This document shows, piece after piece, positions 27,161 through 34,986 of a stretch of 50,489 nt of DNA. The notes below the pieces were generated by a model that saw only the letters and a list, made by a program, of their open reading frames with translations, was not told the origin of the DNA and did not search any database. The position numbers and the translations under genes were made by a program. Within the stretch, counting starts at the first letter, position 1, and every line of letters begins with the position of its first letter. This DNA comes from Planctomycetota bacterium. GTDB lineage: Bacteria > Planctomycetota > Planctomycetia > Pirellulales > PLA5. Where the stretch lies: positions 1 through 50,489 of the forward strand of contig QEVJ01000071.1 of the NCBI GenBank assembly GCA_003576845.1, given 5' to 3'.

Positions 27161-27715
27161 ATGAATGGTCGACGAAGGCGATTCTGGCGGGGCGCGGTTG
27201 TCGCGGGTTGTGCTATCGGTTTGTGTGGATCGTTTGCAGCAAATTCGATCCACGCGCAAACCGACGAGTACGATCTGTCGGTCGAAGACCTCAAGCCGGT
27301 CGTAGCGACCACCGGCGACGAGCAGACGGATGCCGTGACGGCGAAACCACAGAAAGAATATGCCCGAACGACGGAAATGGAGCGGTCCGAAGATACGGAG
27401 TCGAGCGGCGACGGCATCGACCGGTTAATTACTTACCTCACGATCTTCGTCCTCGCCATCTTCGTCGGCTTCGAGGTTATCACCAAAGTCCCGCCGACGT
27501 TGCATACGCCGCTGATGTCCGGCTCGAACGCGATCAGCGGCATTACCATCATCGGCGCGATTCTGGCCGGCGTGGCGGGGGACGTCTCGGGCCGCGAGTT
27601 TTTGGCCGGCGGTCTCGCGTTTGCCGCCGCCGCGCTCGCCATGATCAACGTCGTCGGCGGGTTTGCCGTCACCAATCGCATGCTTCAGATGTTTCGCAAG
27701 AAGGACCGCGCGTGA
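27161..27715 (+). CDS. pntAB: NAD(P) transhydrogenase subunit alpha 2 with extra N-terminal signal-like segment
   Basis: A 184-aa membrane subunit. The C-terminal 97 or so residues match PntAB: three membrane spans (LTIFVLAIFVGFEVI, NAISGITIIGAILAGVAG, AGGLAFAAAALAMINVVGGF) with TLHTPLMSGSNAISG, a proton-channel hallmark. The first 88 residues are unusual: a basic start, a hydrophobic run (GAVVAGCAIGLCGSFAANSI), then HAQTDEYD as a likely signal-peptidase site and an acidic linker. Typical PntAB is near 100 aa. GAGGGA 6 nt before ATG 27161 supports this start, so the extension is probably translated. It ends TGATG with pntB. Confidence 0.93.
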   Translation: MNGRRRRFWRGAVVAGCAIGLCGSFAANSIHAQTDEYDLSVEDLKPVVATTGDEQTDAVTAKPQKEYARTTEMERSEDTESSGDGIDRLITYLTIFVLAIFVGFEVITKVPPTLHTPLMSGSNAISGITIIGAILAGVAGDVSGREFLAGGLAFAAAALAMINVVGGFAVTNRMLQMFRKKDRA

Positions 27716-29184
27716 TGCCTGGCGTTTCGAGTCTTCCCGTGGCGGTGTCCGCGGTCCGGTTTTCCGGCGTGTCGATCGACACGTGGTGCAATTTGGCCTA
27801 CCTGGTCGCGTCGGTGCTCTTCATCCTCGGCCTCAAGGGACTCGGCCATCCCAAGCGGGCGGTCCGCGGCAACTGGCTCGGGGCGCTCGGTATGGCGCTC
27901 GCCATCGGCGTCACGCTCTGGAAGCTCTACACGTACAACCGCATGCCGCTCTTCTGGGCCGTGCTCGTCGGCATGGGCGTTGGCTCGCTGGTCGGCTGGC
28001 TGCTCGCGGTGCGCGTGAAGATGACGGGCATGCCGCAAATGGTGGCCCTGCTCAACGGCTTTGGCGGATTGGCGTCCGTACTCGTCGCCGGCGCCGACGT
28101 GGCGACCAGCCTGCAGCCTTCGCTGCAAGGCAACATCGCCGTCGCGCTGTCCGGCTTGATCGGCGCGGTCACGTTTACGGGCAGCGTGCTCGCGTATGCC
28201 AAGCTGGAAGAGTATAAGTTCCTCAAAAAACTCGCCGCGCTGCCGGGGAAGCAAGTGTTCAACGTCGTTTGTGGTGCCGTGGCGATTGCACTTTCCGTCT
28301 GGCTCGTCGTCGAAAGCCAGACCCGCGATCATCCCGAGCAGTACGACTACATCTACACGATCTTGTGCGTGGTGTCCGCCGTGCTCGGCGTGGGCCTGGT
28401 GCTGCCGATCGGCGGGGCCGATATGCCCGTCGTCATCGCGCTGCTTAACTCCTACTCGGGCCTCGCCGCCGCCGCGACCGGTTTCGTCATCGACAACGAC
28501 GTGCTGATCATTGCCGGCGCCTTGGTCGGCGCCTCGGGCATCATCTTGACGCAGATCATGTGCAAGGCGATGAACCGCTCGCTCATGAATGTGCTGCTCG
28601 GTTTGATGGACTCCGGCGGATCCGCGGCCGACGCCGACAGCGTTTATGCCGGCAAGATCAAGAGCACCACCGCCGACGAAATCGCGATGATCTGCGACGG
28701 AGCGCGGCGGGTCGTCATCGTGCCCGGCTATGGCTTGGCCGTCGCCCAGGCTCAGCACGCCGTGCGCGAGTTGACCAGCGTGCTCGAAGCCCGCGGCACG
28801 GAAGTGCTCTTCGCGATTCACCCCGTCGCCGGCCGGATGCCGGGGCACATGAACGTCTTGCTCGCCGAAGCGGAAATCCCCTACGACAAGCTCAAGGAGA
28901 TGGACGAGATCAACCCGCAGTTCGCCGAGACCGACGTGGCGATCGTCATCGGGGCGAACGACGTGGTGAATCCGGTCGCGCGGATCGATCCCAAGAGTCC
29001 GATTGCGGGCATGCCGATTCTCGACGTCGACAAAGCCCGCACGGTAATCATGGTCAAGCGGAGTTTGAGCCCCGGCTTTGCCGGCATTCCCAATCCGCTC
29101 TTCGCCGCCGACAACTGCCTGATGTACTTCGCCGACGGCAAACAGGCCGTGCTCGACATCGTCACGGCGATCAAGTCGGGGTGA
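27715..29184 (+). CDS. pntB: NAD(P) transhydrogenase subunit beta
   Basis: A 489-aa integral membrane subunit. The N-terminal half has multiple membrane spans and VALLNGFGGLASVLVA; the C-terminal domain III binds NADP(H), with VPGYGLAVAQAQHAV, EIPYDKL and VIGANDVVNP. With the two alpha subunits it couples proton entry to hydride transfer from NADH to NADP+. Its ATG (27715) shares one base with the TGA of pntAB. The gene ends 41 bp before the convergent esterase. Confidence 0.96.
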   Translation: MPGVSSLPVAVSAVRFSGVSIDTWCNLAYLVASVLFILGLKGLGHPKRAVRGNWLGALGMALAIGVTLWKLYTYNRMPLFWAVLVGMGVGSLVGWLLAVRVKMTGMPQMVALLNGFGGLASVLVAGADVATSLQPSLQGNIAVALSGLIGAVTFTGSVLAYAKLEEYKFLKKLAALPGKQVFNVVCGAVAIALSVWLVVESQTRDHPEQYDYIYTILCVVSAVLGVGLVLPIGGADMPVVIALLNSYSGLAAAATGFVIDNDVLIIAGALVGASGIILTQIMCKAMNRSLMNVLLGLMDSGGSAADADSVYAGKIKSTTADEIAMICDGARRVVIVPGYGLAVAQAQHAVRELTSVLEARGTEVLFAIHPVAGRMPGHMNVLLAEAEIPYDKLKEMDEINPQFAETDVAIVIGANDVVNPVARIDPKSPIAGMPILDVDKARTVIMVKRSLSPGFAGIPNPLFAADNCLMYFADGKQAVLDIVTAIKSG

Positions 29185-29225
29185 GCCGCGGCGTATGATT
29201 CCGCAGGCGATTGTCTTGTGCAGCG

Positions 29226-31253
29226 TCAGTTCTTCGGCTTGAACAACCGTGGCGCAAGATCGTACAGCGCATACCGCCAGGTTTGCCACTCGTGGGCAAA
29301 TCCATTGGCATCGCGAAAGTCCACGTTCTTGATGCCGGATTGCTGCAGCTTGGCGTGGAGATCGCGGGCGCTCTCGTGAATTCGAGCGTCCATGCCAACC
29401 GTGCCCGAGTGAAGGTAGAGCAGGTCGACTTTCTGATCGAACACAGCGGGGTCGGCAAACGCGCCGCCGTAAGCGGTCTTGGGATCGACCGCACGAGCTC
29501 CACTGAAGGAGGCAACCGCCGAGAACGTATCCAAGTGGGTCAGCCCAATTTGCAGTGCTTGACCGCCTCCCATCGAGAGTCCCGCGATGGCGCGATGTTC
29601 CCGATCCGCGTACGTGCGGAATGTGGCGTCGATCGTGGGGATCAAATCTTTAAGGACCACGTCCTCGAAGGCGCCGCCGTCGCCGCGCCGTCTTTCGCCG
29701 GGCTGCGGGGACTCGCCCGCTCTCGTCGCGTAACCTTTCTCCATGACGACGATCATCGGCACGGATTTGCCGGCAGCGATCAGGTTATCGAGAACGAAAT
29801 TGGCGTGTCCTTGCCGCGTCCAACCCGTTTCGTCTTCGCCGCCGCCATGTTGCAAGTAAAGTGTCGGAAATCGTAGTTGCGGATCGGCGTCGTAGCCTGG
29901 CGGCGTATACACCTGGACGCGGCGCGTCTTGCCGGTCACCTGCGATTTGTACCAGCACGAACGGACTTCGCCGTGGGGCACGTCCTTGACGTGATAGAAA
30001 TCGACGCCTGCTTCGGGAATCTCGATCCCGCTCGTCGGCTTGCCCGTGCCGAAGAACGTGTCGCTGCCCGGATCGTTGACTTGCACACCATCGACGAGCA
30101 GCCCGTAGTAATGGAAGCCGGGTACGATCGGCGGGGAGGTAAAGGTCCAAAGGCCATCGTCGCCGCGCTGCATGTCCCAGGGGCCGCCGGCGCCCAGTCC
30201 GTAATTGGTAAACACTTGCACCTTCGTGGCCTCCGGGGCCTTGAGCCGGAAGGTAACGCGCCGATCGGGATGAACACGCGGGAAAAGGGCATTGCCGACG
30301 TTCGTGGATGCCGGTTGCGATTCGTCGCCGTCCAATGGCGGCTCCTTCTTCTCTGGCGGCGCTGCGTCGGACTTTTTTTCCGTAGCACTCTCTTCCTTTG
30401 CCGCGTCGCGGAAGAGCAACTGCGCGAAGTGGTACAGGTCGCTCTTCCAAACCTTGAAGTCGTGTCCGCCGCCGGGAATGACGCGGTAGATGTGTGGGAC
30501 GTGCTCTTCTTCGAGCATTTTGTGGACGCCCTCGCTGATGCGGAACAGGCCGTCGCCGTCGCCGCACGCGACATAGAGCAGCCGTAGCTTCTTTGCTGCT
30601 TCGGCGTGGTCCTCGATGAGCTCGGCGGGGCGTTTGGTATTCGGCGCGGACGAAAACCCACCGACCCAGGCGAACGTGTCGAGGTTGTTGAGTCCGAAGT
30701 TGAGCGACTGTCCGCCGCCCATCGACAAGCCGGCCAGCGCACGCGACTCGCGGTCCGACTTCGCGGAATACTTCTTCTCGACGAACGGGATGAGATCGGT
30801 GAGCAGGTCCTTCTCGAACGCGGCGAACGCCGGCGACTGTTTCGGGATCGGGTCGCGCCGGGTGATGTCCTTCGCCGCCCGGCCGTTCGGCAAGACGACG
30901 ATCATGGGGACGATCTTCTTGTCGGCATAGAGGTTGTCGAGGACGATTTCGGCCGCTCCGCCCCGCGTCCACTCGTGCTCGTCGCCGCCGATGCCGTGGA
31001 GCAGATACAGGACGGGATACTTCTGGTCCGCAGCGTAACCCGGCGGCGTGTAGACTTGCGCTTTTCGCGCGGCGCCGACTGTGGTGGACTCATACTCGAC
31101 CGTTTCCAGCTTGCCGCGCTCGATCCCGTCGCGGCGCGTGTCGAAGCCGGCGGGCGGCGCCGGAAATCTCTCGTCGCCCGCCCATGCAACGTTTTGTGCC
31201 GTCGCGAAGGCCAGCGCGGAACAGACGAAAAGCGAAACGCTGCGCGTTCTCAT
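29226..31253 (-). CDS. Exported protein with two carbohydrate-esterase family 1 (EsteraseD/feruloyl esterase-like) domains
   Basis: A 675-aa exported hydrolase. Signal peptide (SLFVCSALAFATAQNVAWAG) then two alpha/beta-hydrolase domains of the Fes/XynZ type, about 50-290 and 435-670, joined by a charged linker and an E-set (CBM48-like) Ig domain (about 310-425: VTFRLKAPEATKVQVFTNYG). Both have the nucleophile GLSMGGGQ near residues 178 and 560. The first has GGGHDFKVW as a probable catalytic His region; the second has AHEWQTWR. The substrate could be ester-linked groups on plant polysaccharide; not determinable here. Translation is coupled to the MarR gene by an ATGA overlap. Confidence 0.92.
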   Translation of the reverse strand: MRTRSVSLFVCSALAFATAQNVAWAGDERFPAPPAGFDTRRDGIERGKLETVEYESTTVGAARKAQVYTPPGYAADQKYPVLYLLHGIGGDEHEWTRGGAAEIVLDNLYADKKIVPMIVVLPNGRAAKDITRRDPIPKQSPAFAAFEKDLLTDLIPFVEKKYSAKSDRESRALAGLSMGGGQSLNFGLNNLDTFAWVGGFSSAPNTKRPAELIEDHAEAAKKLRLLYVACGDGDGLFRISEGVHKMLEEEHVPHIYRVIPGGGHDFKVWKSDLYHFAQLLFRDAAKEESATEKKSDAAPPEKKEPPLDGDESQPASTNVGNALFPRVHPDRRVTFRLKAPEATKVQVFTNYGLGAGGPWDMQRGDDGLWTFTSPPIVPGFHYYGLLVDGVQVNDPGSDTFFGTGKPTSGIEIPEAGVDFYHVKDVPHGEVRSCWYKSQVTGKTRRVQVYTPPGYDADPQLRFPTLYLQHGGGEDETGWTRQGHANFVLDNLIAAGKSVPMIVVMEKGYATRAGESPQPGERRRGDGGAFEDVVLKDLIPTIDATFRTYADREHRAIAGLSMGGGQALQIGLTHLDTFSAVASFSGARAVDPKTAYGGAFADPAVFDQKVDLLYLHSGTVGMDARIHESARDLHAKLQQSGIKNVDFRDANGFAHEWQTWRYALYDLAPRLFKPKN

Positions 31254-31759
31254 GGCTCGACCTCGTGAGAGTTGAAGGAAGGTGGTTGGCCGACGGAGAT
31301 GGATGCTTCGTTCAGGGCTGTCGCGATTCGATTCAGGAGTTGGACGAGCAACGGCGCTTCGCCCGGATTGAGCGCGTCGAACATCTGCGATCGGATGGGT
31401 TCGCCTGCCGCCCAGAGTTTTCGAAACTTGCGTTTTCCTGCGGCCGTCAGCGCGACGGTCCGTGCGCGCGCGTCCGTCGGATGGCCTTCACGTTTGACCA
31501 GTCCAAGTCGTTCCAATAGGACGAGCATCGCCCTGACCGTGCTCGGATCGGACGACATCCGGCGGGCAAGTTCCCGCTGAGTCAACGCGTCACCCCGGGC
31601 GAGCGTCGCCAGTAGGACGAACTGGTCGGCGGTGATGCCCTGCGCCGCGAAGGCGGCGTCCGAGCAGCGGTGAAGCGCCAAATACGCGGCGCGAAGCGCG
31701 ATCGGAATATCGCTCTTGCTGCCCACGAATGCCTTGGCTGAAATCGTGCGTATACGCAT
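31250..31759 (-). CDS. MarR family transcriptional regulator
   Basis: A 169-aa winged-helix protein. LTQRELARRMSSDPSTVRAM is the recognition helix region, followed by the wing KREGHPTDARARTVALT with the conserved D-x-R. Start at MRIRTISAKAF is chosen because an earlier Met would overlap the upstream cation-efflux gene. Its stop overlaps the esterase start, so the two are co-translated. The obvious inference is that it represses or controls the esterase in response to a small, perhaps phenolic, ligand. No operator palindrome was found in the 68 bp upstream. Confidence 0.92.
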   Translation of the reverse strand: MRIRTISAKAFVGSKSDIPIALRAAYLALHRCSDAAFAAQGITADQFVLLATLARGDALTQRELARRMSSDPSTVRAMLVLLERLGLVKREGHPTDARARTVALTAAGKRKFRKLWAAGEPIRSQMFDALNPGEAPLLVQLLNRIATALNEASISVGQPPSFNSHEVEP

Positions 31760-31827
31760 GAATGCGAAGATAGCCCGGCGGCAGGCCCCACGCAAGAGGC
31801 TGACTGACGGCCGCTTGCCCCGTCGGG

Positions 31828-32745
31828 TCACTGTTGCTCGGTATGCACGGCTTCGGCGACTTCGCTCGGCTCGACGTGAATCAGGACGCCGGTCAGATTG
31901 GCGAATTCGGCCCGCAACGCGGCTTTTACTTGTCCCGCGAGGGCGTGGGCGACGCGGACGGAGAGGTCCGGGTCGACGTGCAAGTGCATGTCGACGTGAT
32001 AGCCCGACCCGCTCTTGCGGACGAAGACCTTTTCGACGTCGGCGACGCCCTCGATGCCGCGAGCGGCGGCGGCGACCTGCTCGGCCATTTCGTGGGCGGC
32101 CGCGTCGAGCAGTTCGCGCAGCGCGGGGCGAATCAGCCGCGTCGCCGTGATCAAAATGATGCCGCTCGCGAGCATGGCTGCCGCTTCGTCCGCGAGCACG
32201 AGCGTCGGAACGTCGAACGCGGCCGGTCCCCAGACAGCAACCGTCACGCCGACGAACGCAGCCGCGGAGGTAATCGCGTCCGAACGATGATGCCAGGCGT
32301 CAGCCCGAGCGGCGTCGGAATCGAATGCGTCCGCGCCGCGCATCACGAACCGAAACAGCAACTCCTTGACGAGCACGACGGCCACGAGCACCGCGAGCGT
32401 CCAAGGGGCGGGCGCTTCGTGCGGCGTGACGATCTCGTGAAACGACTTGGCGACGATATACAGCGCCGCGACGACGAGCAACGCCCCCACCGCCAGCGCC
32501 GCGAGCGCCTCGGCCTTGCCGTAACCGTAGGGATGGTCTTTGTCCGGCGGTTTGGCCGCCACGCGCAGCGCTTGCCACACGAGGACCGAGCCGATCGTAT
32601 CGGCGAGCGACTCGACGGCATCGGCCACAAGCGCGCTCGATCGGCCCCACGTCCCGGCGGCGAGCTTGACTAGCGCCAGCGCAACGCTGGTCGCGAAGCC
32701 GATCGTCGTGTTTCGCTGCAAGTGCGACTGGGGCATGAAAGCCAT
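31828..32745 (-). CDS. Cation diffusion facilitator (CDF) family transporter
   Basis: A 305-aa membrane protein with six predicted spans. It carries DAVESLADTIGS in TM2 and HHRSDAITS in TM5, the paired metal-binding motifs of zinc/iron-type CDF exporters, and DHPYGYGKAE in the first cytoplasmic loop. The C-terminal cytoplasmic domain has GYHVDMHLHVDPDLSVRVAH, the metallochaperone-like fold that dimerises. Function: efflux of Zn2+, Fe2+ or a related cation by proton antiport; which ion is unclear. Met at 32745 (after CAGGTAAG) or 32736 can start. It is 68 bp upstream of the MarR gene on the same strand. Confidence 0.93.
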   Translation of the reverse strand: MAFMPQSHLQRNTTIGFATSVALALVKLAAGTWGRSSALVADAVESLADTIGSVLVWQALRVAAKPPDKDHPYGYGKAEALAALAVGALLVVAALYIVAKSFHEIVTPHEAPAPWTLAVLVAVVLVKELLFRFVMRGADAFDSDAARADAWHHRSDAITSAAAFVGVTVAVWGPAAFDVPTLVLADEAAAMLASGIILITATRLIRPALRELLDAAAHEMAEQVAAAARGIEGVADVEKVFVRKSGSGYHVDMHLHVDPDLSVRVAHALAGQVKAALRAEFANLTGVLIHVEPSEVAEAVHTEQQ

Positions 32746-32820
32746 CTTACCTGCGGCGCGCGGCAGGCAGTAGGCCGAGGTCAGCAGGGGCACTCAATGC
32801 GAGAATTGAGCGACAAATCG

Positions 32821-33930
32821 CTAGCCCCGCGCGAGTCGCCGCAGGGCCGCGATGCCGCGGTCGATCGTTTCGTCGCTCGCGGCGTAGGAAACGCGGAAGT
32901 GCGTGTCGCGGCCGCTGAAGATGTTGCCGGGAATGACGAGGAGTTGCTCGTCTTGGATTGCGCGGGCCACGAACTCGCTCCCCGTGCCGCGGGGCGCTTT
33001 GGGAAAGGCATAAAATGCCCCGCCGGGCCGCTGCACTTCGTACACGTCGCGAATGCCGTCGATGAACCGGTCGCGCTTCCGGCGGTAGTCGGCGATGTAC
33101 GAGTCGATGCCGACGTCCATCGCGGTCGCCGCCGCCCATTGCGCCGGTTGCGGGGCACAGACGAACGTGTATTGCTGGAGCTTGATCATCGTGTCGATGA
33201 CGGCGGCGGGACCGTGGGCATAGCCGACGCGCCAACCGGTCATCGCGTGCGATTTGGAAAAGCCGTCGATCACGAGCGTCTGGTCGTTGTACTTGGCAGG
33301 CGTCGAGAACGAAGCGTCGTAGCAGAACGGGCGGTAGATTTCGTCGCTGATGAGGCACACGCTCTTCTCGGTCGCAAGCGCGGCGAGTGCCCGCACCTCC
33401 GCTTCGCTCGCGACGTAGCCCGTCGGATTCGCAGGGCTGTTCAAAAGAATCGCCTTCGTGCGCGGCGTGATGGCGGCCCGCACGCGGTCGACGTCGATGG
33501 CGAACGTGGGATAGGTGTCGATCACCACCGGCTTGCCGGCGACGAGTTCCAACAGCGGCACGTACATGACGAAGTACGGATCGAACAGGATCACCTCGTC
33601 GCCCGGATTGACGAGGGCCATCATCGCCATGACGAGCGCCCCGCTCGTACCACTCGTGACGAACACCTGGCGGTCGCGATGACCGTATTCCTTGTCGATC
33701 TGGGCTTGGAGCTTGTCGCGCAGCACCGGCATCCCTTGCGACGGCGAATAACCGTTCTTTCCGCTCTCGATCGCGTCGATCGCGGCGCGGCGAACTTCCG
33801 CCGGAACGTCGAAATCGGGCTGGCCGATCGACAGATTGATCGGGTTCGTGAGCGACCGAGCCAGCTCGAACACCCTGCGGATGCCCGAGCTGTCGAAGCG
33901 TTGGGTGCGGTCGGCGATCCAGGGATGCAT
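32821..33930 (-). CDS. PLP-dependent class I/II aminotransferase, aspartate-aminotransferase-like
   Basis: A 369-aa enzyme of PLP fold type I. Marks: INLSIGQPDFDVP, GYSPSQGMPVLRDKLQ, LLNSPANPTGYVAS, ISDEIYRPFCY, and the Schiff-base lysine near residue 224 in GFSKSHAMTGWRVGYAHG. The final Arg that binds the alpha-carboxylate is in THFRVSYA. This motif set fits the aspartate/aromatic/alanine transaminase group; the amino donor cannot be fixed. A 14-bp tandem repeat (two 7-bp halves) immediately precedes the ATG, so no Shine-Dalgarno is present. Confidence 0.93.
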   Translation of the reverse strand: MHPWIADRTQRFDSSGIRRVFELARSLTNPINLSIGQPDFDVPAEVRRAAIDAIESGKNGYSPSQGMPVLRDKLQAQIDKEYGHRDRQVFVTSGTSGALVMAMMALVNPGDEVILFDPYFVMYVPLLELVAGKPVVIDTYPTFAIDVDRVRAAITPRTKAILLNSPANPTGYVASEAEVRALAALATEKSVCLISDEIYRPFCYDASFSTPAKYNDQTLVIDGFSKSHAMTGWRVGYAHGPAAVIDTMIKLQQYTFVCAPQPAQWAAATAMDVGIDSYIADYRRKRDRFIDGIRDVYEVQRPGGAFYAFPKAPRGTGSEFVARAIQDEQLLVIPGNIFSGRDTHFRVSYAASDETIDRGIAALRRLARG

Positions 33931-33935
33931 CGGCA

Positions 33936-33966
33936 GGAGTCGGGGGTCAGGAGTCGGGGATCAGGG
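33936..33966. repeat. 14-bp tandem repeat (heptamer sub-period) abutting the aminotransferase start
   Basis: GGAGTCGGGGGTCA is followed by GGAGTCGGGGATCA and GGG. Read as heptamers this is GGAGTCG, GGGGTCA, GGAGTCG, GGGATCA. It begins 5 bp before the aminotransferase start codon. The sense strand is C-rich. Confidence 0.8.
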
Positions 33967-34016
33967 TGCGTCGGCCGGGGCATCGTAGCGGACGCGCGAC
34001 GGGGCGTCGAGGTTCG

Positions 34017-34976
34017 CTAGATGTTGCTCACCAGCCGCCAGAGAACGACGCTGCCGTGGCCGAGGGTCGAAACGGTGGGCAGCAACAGCGTCCAGAAGAG
34101 CCGCCGGAGCTTGACGGGCTGGACCTGGCCGAGCTCGTCAACTTGCGGACGATACGGCAGATGGGCGAGCAGCGTCGCGTCGCCGGGATTGGCGGGGTTG
34201 TACAGCAGCGGCTGCTGAGCCGCGGCGAGCGTTTCGGTCAGATGCGTCGAAGCCGTCGCTTCGTAGACGTTTCCGTCCGCGGCCGGGAACTCGTAGAAAT
34301 ACTTCATCACCGTTCGATTGTTGATCTTCACGTTCGTGGCTTCCTCGCGGACGCGCGTCCCCACGGCGGGCATGCCGTCGGCCAAGAGCCGGGCCGCGCC
34401 CCGCCCGCGGCGAAAGCCGACGGACATGAAGATCAGGCCGACGAGCGGGAAAATCGTCACGAACAGCACCCATATCGGCATCGGCGCGCTGCCGGCTCCC
34501 CGAATTCGCGAGACATCCGGGTTTCCCGCGGGGTATTCGATCGTCGTTTTCGATTTGGGCCCGAGACCACCGTCGGTCGTGTACGACGTGCCGCTTCGCT
34601 CCACGCCGCCGACGGTGAACCGATAGTCGACGCGATGCACGGACCGCTTGTTGACCTTGAAGCTGAGTTCTTCCGTAGCCGCGACGACGCCGGGCGCGGT
34701 TTCGACGTCGCTCGCGAAGAAGTAAATCGACTCGTAGTCGGCGTTGGCGGCGAAGACCCAATAAAAGATCATGCCGAAACCGAAGAACAACCAGCCAAAC
34801 TGGTTGTAGAACCCGCCGAACCAGAGGCCCAGGCGCAGCGAAACGGGCACGAACCGCGGCGGCTGCGGCAGGAGCGCGAGCGGCGGTTCGGCGGGCGTCG
34901 CGGCGTCGCCTACCGCGTCCACGGGGGCGGCATTGGGCGCGTCGAACGGGCCATCGTTTGCAGCGTCGGAGTCCAT
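34017..34976 (-). CDS. DUF3592-like membrane protein
   Basis: A 319-aa protein. Pro/Ala-rich N-terminus, a membrane span near 70-90 (FGWLFFGFGMIFYWVFAA), an extracytoplasmic segment (VDYRFTVGGVERSGTSYTTD, KTTIEYPAGNPDVSRI) with the DUF3592 pattern, a second span (PIWVLFVTIFPLVGLIFMSV), a second similar segment (YLNPANP-like block YNPANPGDATLL), and a final span. The repeated beta-rich unit suggests internal duplication. Function unknown. GAAGGAAAGG precedes the ATG. It follows the glycerol-3-phosphate dehydrogenase gene by 10 bp, so they form an operon. Confidence 0.85.
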   Translation of the reverse strand: MDSDAANDGPFDAPNAAPVDAVGDAATPAEPPLALLPQPPRFVPVSLRLGLWFGGFYNQFGWLFFGFGMIFYWVFAANADYESIYFFASDVETAPGVVAATEELSFKVNKRSVHRVDYRFTVGGVERSGTSYTTDGGLGPKSKTTIEYPAGNPDVSRIRGAGSAPMPIWVLFVTIFPLVGLIFMSVGFRRGRGAARLLADGMPAVGTRVREEATNVKINNRTVMKYFYEFPAADGNVYEATASTHLTETLAAAQQPLLYNPANPGDATLLAHLPYRPQVDELGQVQPVKLRRLFWTLLLPTVSTLGHGSVVLWRLVSNI

Positions 34977-34986
34977 CGCCTTTCCT

